Source: Collinsella aerofaciens (GTDB taxonomy: Bacteria > Actinomycetota > Coriobacteriia > Coriobacteriales > Coriobacteriaceae). From it: a DNA stretch of 15,564 bases. The notes beneath the pieces were generated by a model. The model searched no databases, was not told where the DNA came from, and saw only the letters and a list, made by a program, of their open reading frames with translations. The stretch is from contig NZ_CAAKNY010000046.1 of the NCBI RefSeq assembly GCF_901212495.1, forward strand, positions 4,485 through 20,048. Direction: 5' to 3'. The first letter of the stretch is position 1. Every line of letters begins with the position of its first letter. Shown piece after piece: positions 1 to 10,548 of the stretch. The position numbers were made by a program, and so were the translations under genes.

Positions 1-1229
1 TAGTTGGCATCGTAGCCGTTGCCGTCGCCAGTGGGCTCTTCGTAGGAATCGGAGCTGTCGCCCGAGTCGCCCGAGCCTGCCGAGTCTTCCGAACTGCCTG
101 ACGAAGTGGCGGCACCGTTGGCGTAGTCGTCGGACGTGTTTCTGTTGATGTCGCCAATCGTGGAGCTGGTACCATCGGACAGGCCCATGGTATTAGGGCC
201 CTTAGGATCCTTACCAGCGTCGACGCGCTTCATCATTTCCTTGAGCTCGTCCTCGTAGACAAAGACGTAGCTCACGCCATCAATCATGGTGCTGTCATCG
301 GCATACGAAGGTAAGTTGGCCGAATAGATGCCGTCAACATCCATGCCGCGCATGGCATTGACCGTAGAGACGATGTCCTGAACGCTCATATCGGTCACGA
401 GCATGTTAGACAGCGAATTGACGAGGTCGAAGACCTTGGTGGCATCGAAGTTGTTGAGGATCTGTTTGGCGAGGGCACCGAGCACCTGACGCTGATGGCG
501 CATGCGTGTGTAGTCGCCATCCGCATAGGTGTAGCGGCAGCGGGCATAGGTAAGGGCGGTCGCGCCATCCATGTGCTGCTGACCGGCGGTGATCTTAATG
601 TCGAGATGCTCGGGGTCGTCGACATCGTCGGTTGCGTTAATGTCGATGCCGCCGACCGAATCGATGAGCGACTTCATGCCGTCGAAGCTGACCTCGGCAT
701 AGTGGGAAATCTGAACACCGCACAGCTCGTTGACCGCCTGGACCATGGCCTCGGCGCCGCCAACGGTATGGCAGGCGTTGATCTTCATGGTCTCGCCCTT
801 GTACACGACCTTGGTGTCACGCGGAACGGAAATGAGCGTCGCCTGCTTTTTCGTGGGGTCGATACGCGCCAGGATAATCGAGTCGGCGCGATATGTATCC
901 TCGCCCGGGCGACCGTCAGTGCCAAGGAGTAGCACGTAGAACGGTTCCTTTGCCTCGTCGGTATCAACCAGAACCCGACGCAGATTGTCGGTGATGACAT
1001 TGGAATTGCCGAGCTTGCCCATAATGGTGGCAAACCACAGGCCGGCAGCAGTCGTAGCGCTCAGCAGCACGCCGAGCACAGCAATGAGCGCGACGCGGCG
1101 AACCGTATGACCGCGACGGCGCTGACGGGCGCGCTCGGAATAGCGGGCAACGTTATCACGGCTATAGATTTTTGCCTGAGCGCCGGTCGAAGGTCTTCGA
1201 GATTCCGTAAGGGGCTTTTTCTTAAACAT
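1..1229 (-). CDS. LytR-CpsA-Psr (LCP) family protein, 3' end outside window
   Basis: 409 codons are visible and the frame is still open at base 1, so the C-terminus is missing. The first ~45 residues are basic and cytosolic, followed by one membrane segment (about 46-68) and then an extracellular LCP domain from about residue 97. Seen motifs: LLGTDGR (101-107, acidic Asp105), RADS (Arg114), SVPRDT (Arg137) and the Arg-rich YTYADGDYTRMRHQRQ block (233-248). These are the pyrophosphate- and polyprenyl-phosphate-binding residues of the family, which transfers wall glycopolymers from lipid carriers to peptidoglycan. After about residue 338 the chain becomes a Ser/Asp/Gly-rich low-complexity tail. 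The ATG at 1229 lies 12 bases after the murA stop, with only a weak AGG ribosome site, so co-transcription and perhaps coupling with murA is likely. The substrate polymer cannot be told from sequence. Confidence 0.93.
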   Translation of the reverse strand, partial: MFKKKPLTESRRPSTGAQAKIYSRDNVARYSERARQRRRGHTVRRVALIAVLGVLLSATTAAGLWFATIMGKLGNSNVITDNLRRVLVDTDEAKEPFYVLLLGTDGRPGEDTYRADSIILARIDPTKKQATLISVPRDTKVVYKGETMKINACHTVGGAEAMVQAVNELCGVQISHYAEVSFDGMKSLIDSVGGIDINATDDVDDPEHLDIKITAGQQHMDGATALTYARCRYTYADGDYTRMRHQRQVLGALAKQILNNFDATKVFDLVNSLSNMLVTDMSVQDIVSTVNAMRGMDVDGIYSANLPSYADDSTMIDGVSYVFVYEDELKEMMKRVDAGKDPKGPNTMGLSDGTSSTIGDINRNTSDDYANGAATSSGSSEDSAGSGDSGDSSDSYEEPTGDGNGYDAN

Positions 1230-1241
1230 AGGCAACCTGCA

Positions 1242-2525
1242 TTAGTAGATGACGGGATCGGGAACAGTGGCGTGCTCGACATGGGCGCCAAGCGCCTGCA
1301 GCTTTTCAACAAACCGCTCGTAGCCGCGCTTAATGTGATGAATGGCCGAGACCTCGGTCGTGCCGTCGGCAATGAGGCCGGCAACGACGAGTGCCGCGCC
1401 GCCACGAAGGTCCGGTGAGGTTACCTGAGCGCCGGAGAAGCCCTTGACGCCGTGAATCATAGCGTGATGGCTCTCGATGCGAATATCGGCGCCCATGCGC
1501 ACCAGCTCGGATGCAAACATAAAGCGATTCTCAAAGATATTCTCGGTGATAACGGAGCTGCCGTCGGCCAGAGCGGAAAGCACCATGATCTGCGCCTGCA
1601 TGTCCGTGGGGAAACCGGGGAATGGGAGCGTCTGGATATCGACCGGCTTGATGTGCTCGACACGATTCACGTGAACGCCATCCTCGATGCGTTCGCAATC
1701 GATGCCCATAAGCTCCATCTTCTTGAGCACCATTCCCAAGTGGATGGGGCAAAAGCCCGTGACATCGACACCGCGGTCGCCTGCCATCAACGCACCGGCA
1801 ACGATAAAGGTACCGGCCTCGATGCGGTCGCCCACCACGCGATGGGTAACGGGATGCAGCTCTTCCACGCCCTCGATGGTCACAACAGGCGTACCCGCGC
1901 CGACAATCTTGGCTCCCATCTCGTTAAGCATGTTGGCGAGATCGACGATCTCGGGCTCACGGGCGGCATTATCGATAACCGTGGTACCCTGCGCACGCAC
2001 GGAGGCCATGATGAGGTTCTCGGTCGCACCGACGCTGGCGAACTCGAGCGTGACGGTAGTGCCGCGCAGGCCCTGAGGCGCATTGGCGTTGATATAGCCG
2101 TGGGCGGTATCGAACTCGACGCCCAAGGCCTCAAGACCCAAGATATGCATATCGATCTTGCGAGCGCCCAGGTTGCAGCCGCCGGGCATGGCGATCTTGG
2201 CGCGATGGAAACGGCCCAACAGGGGTCCCATCACGGCAGTGGAAGCGCGCATCTTGGCAACGAGCTCATAGGGCGCCTCCCAAGAATCGACCTGGGAGGT
2301 ATCAATCTCGAGCGTGTGCTCGTCGAGAACATCGATCGTAGCGCCCATACCCTTGAGCACCTTGCCCATCACGTGGACATCGGAAATATCGGGCACGTTC
2401 TGCAGCGTCGTCTTGCCCGGCGCCAGAAGCGTTGCCGCCATGAGTTTGAGAGCGGAGTTCTTGGCGCCCGAAACAGGCACGGAACCTCCGATGGCATGGC
2501 CACCCTCAACGCGGATAATATCCAA
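1242..2525 (-). CDS. murA: UDP-N-acetylglucosamine 1-carboxyvinyltransferase (MurA)
   Basis: A 427-residue cytosolic enzyme of the EPSP-synthase fold. It transfers enolpyruvate from PEP to UDP-GlcNAc, the first committed step of peptidoglycan synthesis. The N-terminus carries the substrate-binding Lys22-Asn23 pair ([10 protein letters not shown]). The catalytic loop [13 protein letters not shown] has Cys117, the residue alkylated by fosfomycin in sensitive enzymes; the Asp variant of naturally resistant MurA is not present. Length is normal for the family. The start codon is TTG: it follows a clear GAAAGGG ribosome site by six bases, and no ATG fits better. The gene lies 88 bases after atpC, across a terminator-like hairpin, and is followed closely by an LCP gene. 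murA downstream of atpC is a known actinobacterial arrangement. Confidence 0.97.
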   Translation of the reverse strand: MDIIRVEGGHAIGGSVPVSGAKNSALKLMAATLLAPGKTTLQNVPDISDVHVMGKVLKGMGATIDVLDEHTLEIDTSQVDSWEAPYELVAKMRASTAVMGPLLGRFHRAKIAMPGGCNLGARKIDMHILGLEALGVEFDTAHGYINANAPQGLRGTTVTLEFASVGATENLIMASVRAQGTTVIDNAAREPEIVDLANMLNEMGAKIVGAGTPVVTIEGVEELHPVTHRVVGDRIEAGTFIVAGALMAGDRGVDVTGFCPIHLGMVLKKMELMGIDCERIEDGVHVNRVEHIKPVDIQTLPFPGFPTDMQAQIMVLSALADGSSVITENIFENRFMFASELVRMGADIRIESHHAMIHGVKGFSGAQVTSPDLRGGAALVVAGLIADGTTEVSAIHHIKRGYERFVEKLQALGAHVEHATVPDPVIY

Positions 2526-2538
2526 GGTCTACCCTTTC

Positions 2539-2577
2539 AAAAAGCATGCCCGGGGTGGCTGGGCCATCCCGGGCATG
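2539..2577 (-). terminator. Rho-independent terminator or attenuator between atpC and murA
   Basis: On the minus strand a 10-bp perfect outer stem (CATGCCCGGG pairing with CCCGGGCATG, arms 2568-2577 and 2545-2554) continues inward through one mismatch into a further four G/C-rich pairs with a three-base loop. Five Ts (2539-2543) follow at once. It lies 37 bases after the atpC stop and ends only a few bases before the murA ribosome site, so it probably ends most ATP synthase transcripts while allowing some read-through. On the plus strand no T-run follows. Confidence 0.82.
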
Positions 2578-2613
2578 ATGTGTTCGCAAATGGTCGAACG
2601 CTAAAACGTTTGA

Positions 2614-3006
2614 CTATTGGGCAAGCTTGAGCTTACACCATGCGATTTCATTATAGAGGTAGGCGCGGCGTGCATCATCCTCCGACAAATTACCCAGCTT
2701 CTCTTCAAAACCTTGAATATCAGCTTTAACCTTGTCGGCATCGACGGTCGCCAAATCGCAAGCGCGCTCGGCGAGAACGGTCACGACATCGTCCGCAACC
2801 TGGGCATAGCCGCCGGCCACGGCAAACGTGTGGTCGACAGTGCCCATGGCCTTATCGGAAACGCGAACGTAACCGCGGTCGATCGTGCAGATTTCGCTGG
2901 AGTGAGCAGGCAGAACGCCAAACTCGCCATCCGTGGACGGAATCGACACAAACGCAGCGTCGCCCTCATAGGCGCAGCTCACGGGGCACACGATGCGGAT
3001 ACGCAT
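2614..3006 (-). CDS. atpC: F1Fo ATP synthase epsilon subunit
   Basis: This 130-residue subunit is part of the F1 central stalk. It couples gamma rotation to the catalytic head and usually inhibits ATP hydrolysis. The N-terminal beta-sandwich is recognised by GEFGVLPAHS (27-36) and the following strand pattern. The C-terminal helical hairpin (about 88-130) is present, with an ADKVKADIQGFEEKL helix and an ARRAYLYNEIAW helix, so the protein is full length. The ATG at 3006 follows a GGGGGAG ribosome site about nine bases upstream and lies three bases after the atpD stop. It is the last gene of the operon; a strong hairpin with a T-run follows. Confidence 0.97.
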   Translation of the reverse strand: MRIRIVCPVSCAYEGDAAFVSIPSTDGEFGVLPAHSSEICTIDRGYVRVSDKAMGTVDHTFAVAGGYAQVADDVVTVLAERACDLATVDADKVKADIQGFEEKLGNLSEDDARRAYLYNEIAWCKLKLAQ

Positions 3007-3009
3007 AAC

Positions 3010-5372
<2,363 letters not shown>

Positions 5373-5377
5373 AGGGC

Positions 5378-6976
5378 TTAGTTCTCCTCTGATACAGAAA
5401 CATCCGAATGGTGTTTGGCCATGAACTGCTGCTTGAAGTCACCGATGACACGCAAGAGCTCGGCCTTGGTGTCGTCGTCGATCTTCTTGGCGCGAACCTT
5501 GTCGAGCAGCGAGCCAAAGCCATTGTCCATGTACTCGATGAGCTCGGCACGGAAGGGCAGCACGTCGGCGATCTCCAGGTCATCCAGGAAGCCCTCGTTG
5601 CCAGCGAACAGCGCAACGATCTGCTCGCCAACCTCAAACGGTTTATAACGCGGCTGCTTCAGGAGCTCGGTCATGCGAGCACCGTGGGTAAGCTGCTTCT
5701 GCGTAGCCTCGTCGAGGTCGGAGCCAAACTGCGTAAAGCCGGCGAGCTCCTGATACGAAGCGAGGTCCAGACGGAGGTTACCGGCGACCTGCTTCATGGC
5801 CTTGGTCTGTGCATCGCCACCGACGCGGGACACGGAGATGCCCACGTCGACTGCCGGGCGCTGACCCTGGAAGAAGAGCTCGGACTGCAGGTAGATCTGA
5901 CCGTCGGTAATGGAAATGACGTTGGTAGGAATGTAGGCCGAGACGTCGCCGTCCTGGGTCTCGATGATCGGCAGTGCCGTCATGGAACCGTAGCCGTTCT
6001 TCTTGGACATCTTGACGGCACGCTCGAGCAGACGAGAGTGCAGGTAGAAGATGTCGCCAGGATAGGCCTCGCGTCCGGGCGGACGATGCAGCGTCAGCGA
6101 CATCTGACGGTATGCCACGGCCTGCTTGGACAGGTCGTCGTAGATGACGAGCACGTGACCGCCGGGGTTGGTCTCGCTGGCGGGCTTGCCGTCCTCGCCG
6201 TTGTACATGAAGAACTCGCCGATAGCGGCACCGGCCATAGGCGCGATGTACTGCATAGGGGCGGAATCGGCAGCGGTTGCCGAAACGATGATGGTGTAGT
6301 CGAGCGCACCGTGCTCAGCGAGGGTCTCGCGGATGTTGGCAACCGTGGAGGCCTTCTGGCCGATGGCGACATAAATGCAGACCATGCCCTTGCCGCGCTG
6401 GTTGAGGATAGCGTCGATGGCGATGGCGGTCTTACCGGTCTTACGGTCGCCGATGATGAGCTCACGCTGACCGCGACCGATAGGCACCATGGAGTCGATA
6501 GCGAGCAGACCGGTCTGAACCGGCTCGCACACCGGGGTACGGTCGATGACGCCGGGGGCCTTGAACTCGATGGGGCGACGGTGCGTGGCAACGATGTCAC
6601 CCAGGCCGTCGATGGGCTGGCCGAGCGGATTGACGACGCGGCCGAGCATGGCGCGGCTCACGGGGATATCCATAATGCGACCGGTGGTGCGGCACTCGTC
6701 GCCTTCCTTGATGGCGTCGACGGCACCGAACAGAACGGCGCCGACCTCGTCACGGTCAAGGTTCTGGGCAAGGCCGAAGACGGTCTCACCGGTATCGGAG
6801 CTCTTGAACTCCAGAAGCTCGCCTGCCATGGCGCTCTTGAGGCCGGAGACGCGCGCGATGCCGTCGCCTACCTCGTCGACCGTTGAAACCTCATGCGTAT
6901 CGACCGTCGCGGAGAGGCTCGTGAGCTGCTCCTGCAGTTTCTTGGCGATATCCTGGGCATTGAGGGTTTCGGACAT
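5378..6976 (-). CDS. atpA: F1Fo ATP synthase alpha subunit
   Basis: This 532-residue protein forms the non-catalytic nucleotide-binding positions of the F1 hexamer. Walker A is GDRKTGKT (176-183), the beta-barrel N-terminal domain spans about 28-95, and the signature [10 protein letters not shown] is present near residue 375, followed by SRVGGDAQ. Length is slightly above the commonest size because of a charged C-terminal tail. The start overlaps the atpH stop by one base. A very strong GGAGGTGA ribosome site sits six bases upstream inside the last codons of atpH, and is the best ribosome site among the F1 genes. Confidence 0.99.
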   Translation of the reverse strand: MSETLNAQDIAKKLQEQLTSLSATVDTHEVSTVDEVGDGIARVSGLKSAMAGELLEFKSSDTGETVFGLAQNLDRDEVGAVLFGAVDAIKEGDECRTTGRIMDIPVSRAMLGRVVNPLGQPIDGLGDIVATHRRPIEFKAPGVIDRTPVCEPVQTGLLAIDSMVPIGRGQRELIIGDRKTGKTAIAIDAILNQRGKGMVCIYVAIGQKASTVANIRETLAEHGALDYTIIVSATAADSAPMQYIAPMAGAAIGEFFMYNGEDGKPASETNPGGHVLVIYDDLSKQAVAYRQMSLTLHRPPGREAYPGDIFYLHSRLLERAVKMSKKNGYGSMTALPIIETQDGDVSAYIPTNVISITDGQIYLQSELFFQGQRPAVDVGISVSRVGGDAQTKAMKQVAGNLRLDLASYQELAGFTQFGSDLDEATQKQLTHGARMTELLKQPRYKPFEVGEQIVALFAGNEGFLDDLEIADVLPFRAELIEYMDNGFGSLLDKVRAKKIDDDTKAELLRVIGDFKQQFMAKHHSDVSVSEEN

Positions 6977-7452
6977 TAGGCTTCACCTCCGTACGAATTA
7001 GCAGAGTTTGCGAGGGTCTCCTGCGCGATGCGCAGCTGCGTCTTGACGGAGATGTCACGACGCTCGCCGCGGGCCTCGAGCACCAGGCCGCCGACGATAG
7101 ACGGGTCGACCTGCTCGATAAGGAATACCTTGCGGCCGAAGTCCTGCTCGCATTTTTTAGTGATGGTTTGACGCAGCTCGTCGTCGAGCGGGATCGCCGT
7201 GGTGACGGTCACGCCCACTACATCCTCGTCTTCCTCGGCAACATACTTAAAGGCAGCTGCCACCTTGGGAAGAAGGTCGAGCTGGTCGCACTTGGACATG
7301 GTGTCGAGCACGGCGATGATCTCGGGGCTGGCAGAAGCCAGGCGCTCGATCATCTCGAGGTCCTCGAACACATGGTTCTCGGCCTTGGCGGCTTCCATAA
7401 GGGAGCGCGCGTAGGTCTCGAGCACCTTGTCCTGATAGCGGCTAGTCGGCAT
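6976..7452 (-). CDS. atpH: F1Fo ATP synthase delta subunit
   Basis: This 158-residue protein belongs to the peripheral stalk and clamps the b dimer to the top of the alpha3beta3 head. The N-terminal six-helix domain begins [17 protein letters not shown], which matches the family opening (YAxALxxxA). The C-terminal part has the family's [19 protein letters not shown] motif (about 114-132). It is a little shorter than the usual ~175-180 residues, and the region between the domains is compact. The ATG at 7452 overlaps the atpF 3' end by 11 bases with only a weak ribosome site, so it probably relies on re-initiation by ribosomes finishing atpF. The C-terminal codons carry the atpA ribosome site. 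Confidence 0.95.
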   Translation of the reverse strand: MPTSRYQDKVLETYARSLMEAAKAENHVFEDLEMIERLASASPEIIAVLDTMSKCDQLDLLPKVAAAFKYVAEEDEDVVGVTVTTAIPLDDELRQTITKKCEQDFGRKVFLIEQVDPSIVGGLVLEARGERRDISVKTQLRIAQETLANSANSYGGEA

Positions 7453-8044
7453 TCAGGCTACCTGCTTCCTGGATGTAGCGCTCGATGAGCTTCTTCTGCT
7501 CGGCCTCGTCCTCGAGTGCCTCGCCCACGATCTTGGTGGCGACGGCAACGGACAGGTCGGCGATGGAGCTCGCGGCACCGGCGTAGATGGACTTGCGCTC
7601 GTCCTCGACGGTCGTATGAGCCTTGGCGATGATCTCCTCGGCCTCCTTGTGCGCAGCCTCGATAATACGGGCGCGCTCGGACTCGGCGTCCTTACGGGCC
7701 TCGAGAACGATGTCGGCAGCCTGACGACGGGCGTCGGTGACGACCGAGTCGGACTCAGCGCGCTTGGCGATAGCCTCCTGCTTGGTCTTCTCGGCCTCGT
7801 CGAGGCTCTCCTCGATCTTCTTGCCGCGCTCCTCCATGGTTTTCATGATGCCCGGCAGGGCAACCTTGGCCAGCACGATCCAGATGATCAGGAAGGCGAT
7901 AAGCGCCGGGATGAACTCCGCCATCTTAGGGATGAGGATGTCCGCACCGGCAGCGCCGTCCTCGGCGAACGCGGAAACCGGCATGAGCAGCGCGGCCGCG
8001 GACGCGGAGAGTGCGATCGCGCTCTTCTGGGATGAAAGATTCAT
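7442..8044 (-). CDS. atpF: F1Fo ATP synthase b subunit
   Basis: This 200-residue protein is the peripheral-stalk stator. One conserved membrane segment (about 44-61, IPALIAFLIIWIVLAK) is followed by the long charged coiled coil typical of b (about 68-175). Ahead of it lies an extra hydrophobic segment (about 8-22) ending in a signal-peptidase-like AFA/E site after residue 27, so the first 27 residues look like a cleavable signal peptide. Processing is inference. The ATG at 8044 has GGAG eight bases upstream and lies 15 bases after the atpE stop. Confidence 0.95.
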   Translation of the reverse strand: MNLSSQKSAIALSASAAALLMPVSAFAEDGAAGADILIPKMAEFIPALIAFLIIWIVLAKVALPGIMKTMEERGKKIEESLDEAEKTKQEAIAKRAESDSVVTDARRQAADIVLEARKDAESERARIIEAAHKEAEEIIAKAHTTVEDERKSIYAGAASSIADLSVAVATKIVGEALEDEAEQKKLIERYIQEAGSLNAD

Positions 8045-8059
8045 ACTTGACGCTCCGTG

Positions 8060-8254
8060 CTATTTAACGATCAGCGCGACAACGAAGCCGATCAGAGCCA
8101 GAGCCTCGCCGAAGGCGGAGCCCATGATGAAGACGGTGAACACGCGGCCCTGGACCTCAGGCTGACGGGCCATAGCACCCGTAGCACCCAGAGCAGACAG
8201 GCCGATAGCAAGACCAGCGCCGATAACACCGAGACCGTAACCGATAACTCCCAC
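8060..8254 (-). CDS. atpE: F1Fo ATP synthase c subunit (proteolipid)
   Basis: This 64-residue double-helix hairpin forms the rotor ring. The polar loop is ARQPE (29-33). The ion-carrying carboxylate is Glu50 in GSAFGEALALIG. Against the Na+-type c subunit of Ilyobacter, the helix-1 Gln is replaced by Ile18 and the Ser after the Glu by Ala51, so a proton site is inferred. The protein lacks about a dozen N-terminal residues compared with E. coli. The start is GTG, and it is forced: an in-frame stop lies just upstream, and a near-perfect AAAGGAGG ribosome site precedes it by four bases. A small hairpin stands directly before that site. High expression is expected because about ten copies are needed per complex. 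Confidence 0.97.
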   Translation of the reverse strand: MGVIGYGLGVIGAGLAIGLSALGATGAMARQPEVQGRVFTVFIMGSAFGEALALIGFVVALIVK

Positions 8255-8270
8255 GATTCCTCCTTTGTCG

Positions 8271-8290
8271 TGCGTGTCTTATTTCACGCA
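8271..8290 (-). promoter_or_regulatory. Stem-loop just upstream of the atpE ribosome-binding site
   Basis: The RNA reads TGCGTG-AAATAAGA-CACGCA: a perfect 6-bp stem with an A-rich eight-base loop, ending five bases before AAAGGAGG. The rest of the 124-base atpB-atpE gap (8255-8378) holds no gene; a GCCGG/CCGGC pair at about 8309-8336 is a weaker second fold. Possible roles are keeping the ribosome site open or protecting the atpE part of the message. The structure is seen; the role is inference. Confidence 0.5.
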
Positions 8291-8378
8291 GGATAACCTT
8301 TTTATAACTGCCGGGCTCCATGGGTACGGGCACCGGCGGTTGAACGAATTGCCTTACCTTTGGGACGCGAACGGAAGA

Positions 8379-9182
8379 TTACTCCTCCTCCGCGACCTCC
8401 TCTGCCTCGGAGACATACACGGCGGTAAGAACCGTGAAGACGTACGCCTGGATGGCGCCGACCACAAGCTCGATCGCATAGATCAGGATGAGGATGGCAA
8501 GCCAGGCCAACGAAGGCAGGGCGCCGATGGCGTGGGCCGCGGAAACCTGCTGAAGCAGCGGCTGCATGAACATGCTCGCCATGATGGCGAACGAGCCCAT
8601 GACCACGTGTCCTGCAAACATGTTGCAGAACAGACGGACGGCGAGCGTGATGAGGCGCAGGAAGGTCGAGAAAAGCTCGACGACCCACACAAGCACGTTC
8701 ATCGGGAAGCTCACGCCCTGCGGGGCGAGGCTCTTGATGTAGCCGATCACGCCGTGAGCCTTGCATCCGTAGTAGATGAAGTACACGAAGGCGAAGATGG
8801 CGAGCGCGGCGGTGGAGCCGATTGCGCCGGTGCCGGGCTTCATTCCCGGGACCAGGCCGATCATGTTATTGATCAGGATGAACAGGAAAAGCGAGCACAG
8901 GAACGGGAAGTGCTTCTTCCAGTTCTCACCCACGACGCCCTTGCCGATATCGTTCTCGACGTACTCGATGATGTACTCGAAACCGTTGACGAAGAAGCCC
9001 TTGGGAACCAGGGTCTGCTTCTTCTTGAACACGGCCAGGACGATCAGGAGCACGATCGTGGAGACGATCAGCCAAAACGAGTACTGCGTGATGCCGCAGC
9101 TCAGATCGCCCACGACGGGGGTGGAGCTGAACTCGCTGACCAGATGATTAATCTCATCGGGCAGCTTTTCAAAAATTTCCAC
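8379..9182 (-). CDS. atpB: F1Fo ATP synthase a subunit
   Basis: This 267-residue integral membrane protein supplies the two ion half-channels beside the c ring. Hydrophobic segments lie at about 34-52, 93-113, 122-140, 163-200 and 222-255. The essential arginine is Arg183 in LITLAVRLFCNMFAGH, which aligns with E. coli Arg210; a Cys replaces the common Gly two residues later. The C-terminus ends in an acidic run. The start is GTG at 9182, with AAAGG six bases upstream. That site overlaps the final codons of the preceding membrane-protein gene, whose stop is only three bases away. Confidence 0.97.
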   Translation of the reverse strand: MEIFEKLPDEINHLVSEFSSTPVVGDLSCGITQYSFWLIVSTIVLLIVLAVFKKKQTLVPKGFFVNGFEYIIEYVENDIGKGVVGENWKKHFPFLCSLFLFILINNMIGLVPGMKPGTGAIGSTAALAIFAFVYFIYYGCKAHGVIGYIKSLAPQGVSFPMNVLVWVVELFSTFLRLITLAVRLFCNMFAGHVVMGSFAIMASMFMQPLLQQVSAAHAIGALPSLAWLAILILIYAIELVVGAIQAYVFTVLTAVYVSEAEEVAEEE

Positions 9183-9185
9183 GAC

Positions 9186-9497
9186 TTACCTTTCGACCTC
9201 ATGAGGATCCCGCAGCGCCTTGGCGACGCGAACCGCGCAGGCGGCCATAAAGGCCACAAAGCCGATCGCCTCGCCCAGGAGGAACATGCGAAACGCCTCT
9301 CCGAACAACGCGAACACGACCAGGGTAAAGACAAGCAACGCGATCGCCGAGACCGCGAGACTCACCATGCCCTTGAGCATGTCCGCATTCTGTTTATCGT
9401 CAAGAACCGGCTTGAGCGTAAAAACAAAGGGAAGAAAGGCGACCGCGCCCGCGATGGCGCCTGCAACGATAGCGAGCAGATCGGCTATCTGAAACAC
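9186..9497 (-). CDS. Small membrane protein in the atpI position
   Basis: About 103 residues with three predicted membrane segments (about 5-28, 43-65 and 67-88 from the chosen start) and a basic C-terminus. First-gene position before atpB and the hydrophobic profile fit AtpI, the accessory protein that helps assemble the c ring, but no decisive motif was recognised. Two GTG starts are possible. The upstream one at 9509 has its AAAGGA only two bases away, too close for normal initiation; the one at 9497 has GAGG six bases upstream, so it is preferred. It is the first gene after the predicted operon promoter. AtpI is often short and poorly conserved, so the assignment rests mainly on context. 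Confidence 0.75.
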   Translation of the reverse strand: MFQIADLLAIVAGAIAGAVAFLPFVFTLKPVLDDKQNADMLKGMVSLAVSAIALLVFTLVVFALFGEAFRMFLLGEAIGFVAFMAACAVRVAKALRDPHEVER

Positions 9498-9558
9498 TGG
9501 CGTCCTCACTTTCCTTTATAACGCTTCACAGAACAGTTCCAGCCGAACATTGGTGACT

Positions 9559-9586
9559 ATTGTACGAGCCAATCGCTAAAGTACAA
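9559..9586 (-). promoter_or_regulatory. Predicted sigma-70-type promoter of the ATP synthase operon
   Basis: On the minus strand a -35 TTGTAC (9581-9586) is followed after 16 bases by a -10 TACAAT (9559-9564, five of six consensus bases). A start near 9552 would give a leader of roughly 55 bases before the first gene. TTGTAC and the GTACAA overlapping the -10 form an inverted repeat, so an operator here is possible. Confidence 0.6.
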
Positions 9587-9601
9587 CCGAGAAAACATCG
9601 G

Positions 9602-9778
9602 TTAATACGCACCTGTTCGTTTTCTTAAGACCTTCTTTATGCCGCAGGTACGGTAATACGTTTTTCTCGAACCCTGCAGGGTAAAACGTCCGTTAACAGG
9701 AGCGCGTGCGGTCGCCTTCTGCTTGACCGTGCGCACCATTTCTTCGTATTTGCGACCGTAGCCGGCAAGGCCCAACGA
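9602..9778 (-). other. 58-codon open frame continuing after the upp amber stop
   Basis: Directly after the upp TAG, the same frame runs 58 more codons to a TAA at 9602-9604. The first ~25 codons look like genuine coding sequence of this genome (19 of 25 end in G or C: GLAGYGRKYEEMVRTVKQKA). The second half is less biased. Upp itself ends at the family's normal C-terminus ([10 protein letters not shown]), so the tail is not needed for activity. It could be a former C-terminal extension cut off by a TGG-to-TAG change, a separate small protein (ATG at 9739, weak ribosome site) or chance. No upp terminator is visible here; the perfect ACCCTGCAGGGT palindrome at 9671-9682 has no T-run. Confidence 0.3.
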
Positions 9779-10426
9779 CTAGAGCGTACCGAAGATGCGG
9801 TCGCCGGCATCGCCCAAGCCAGGAACGATGTAGGCGGCCTCGTTGAGATGGTCATCGATGGCGCACGTATAAATATGTACGTCGGAGTCCTTTGCGGTCA
9901 GTGACTTGAGGCCCTCAGGCGCGGCGACGATACACAGCATGCGGATATCCTTGACACCGCGCTCGCGCAGGTAGCTGATGGCCATCTCGGCCGAACCGCC
10001 CGTGGCGAGCATGGGGTCGACAACCAGGCAGATGCGCTGGTCGATATCCTTGGGCATCTTGCAATAATACTCATGTGGCTCGTGGGTAACCTCGTCGCGC
10101 TCCATACCGATGTGGCCCACGCGAGCGGAGGGTACCAGGTCGAGGATGCCATCGACCATGCCGAGGCCTGCACGCAGGATGGGAACTATGGCGAGCTTTT
10201 TGCCGGCGAGCTGCTTAAACGTTGCGGTGGTGATGGGGGTCTCGACCTCGACGTCTTCCATGGGCAGGTCGCGCATGGCCTCGTAGCCGTCAAAAAGTGC
10301 GAGCTCGCGCACGAGCTGGCGGAACTGGTTGGTGCCGGTGCTCTTGTCGCGCAGGATCGACAGCTTGTGCTGGACGAGTGGGTGATCGACAAGAGTCACA
10401 CGGGACGTATCGTAGGTGACGGTCAT
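9779..10426 (-). CDS. upp: Uracil phosphoribosyltransferase
   Basis: This 215-residue cytosolic salvage enzyme joins uracil and PRPP to give UMP. The N-terminus begins with the family pattern [16 protein letters not shown] (12-27). The PRPP loop is [11 protein letters not shown] (136-146) and the uracil-binding C-terminus is [13 protein letters not shown] (202-214). The ATG at 10426 is chosen because AAAGGGG lies nine bases upstream and it gives the usual length. An in-frame ATG 54 bases earlier would add a basic, non-conserved leader. A 6-bp hairpin (10461-10476) stands in the leader. Neighbours are glpK upstream and, downstream, the ATP synthase promoter; upp near the atp operon is common in Gram-positive bacteria. 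Confidence 0.97.
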   Translation of the reverse strand: MTVTYDTSRVTLVDHPLVQHKLSILRDKSTGTNQFRQLVRELALFDGYEAMRDLPMEDVEVETPITTATFKQLAGKKLAIVPILRAGLGMVDGILDLVPSARVGHIGMERDEVTHEPHEYYCKMPKDIDQRICLVVDPMLATGGSAEMAISYLRERGVKDIRMLCIVAAPEGLKSLTAKDSDVHIYTCAIDDHLNEAAYIVPGLGDAGDRIFGTL

Positions 10427-10460
10427 GGGTTGATGCCCCTTTCGTTGCGGCCGGAAGATG

Positions 10461-10476
10461 GCCTTGCTGACAAGGC
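10461..10476 (-). promoter_or_regulatory. Hairpin in the upp leader
   Basis: GCCTTG-TCAG-CAAGGC forms a perfect 6-bp stem with a four-base loop, about 35 bases before the upp start. It has no following T-run and does not match the PyrR-binding loop consensus known from Bacillus pyr leaders. A role in upp translation is only a possibility. The remaining glpK-upp gap holds no clear promoter or terminator. Confidence 0.3.
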
Positions 10477-10548
10477 GCATGGCGTCGTTGTTGCCGCGCG
10501 CCGTGCATAAATGTAACGGTTTGTTATATCGAGCAGCTCGTCGCAGCC

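Noticed and set aside
8060..8254. Na+-dependent ATP synthase
   Set aside because: The Gln and Ser ligands of Na+-type c subunits are replaced by Ile18 and Ala51.
9671..9682. Perfect palindrome ACCCTGCAGGGT as a upp terminator
   Set aside because: The stem could only be 4 bp with a tetraloop, and no T-run follows on either strand.
10461..10476. PyrR-type attenuator before upp
   Set aside because: The hairpin lacks the PyrR-binding loop consensus, and no antiterminator/terminator pair with a T-run is visible.
10427..10480. Longer upp start at 10480
   Set aside because: Adds 18 basic residues not found in the family; the ATG at 10426 has a better ribosome site and gives the normal length.
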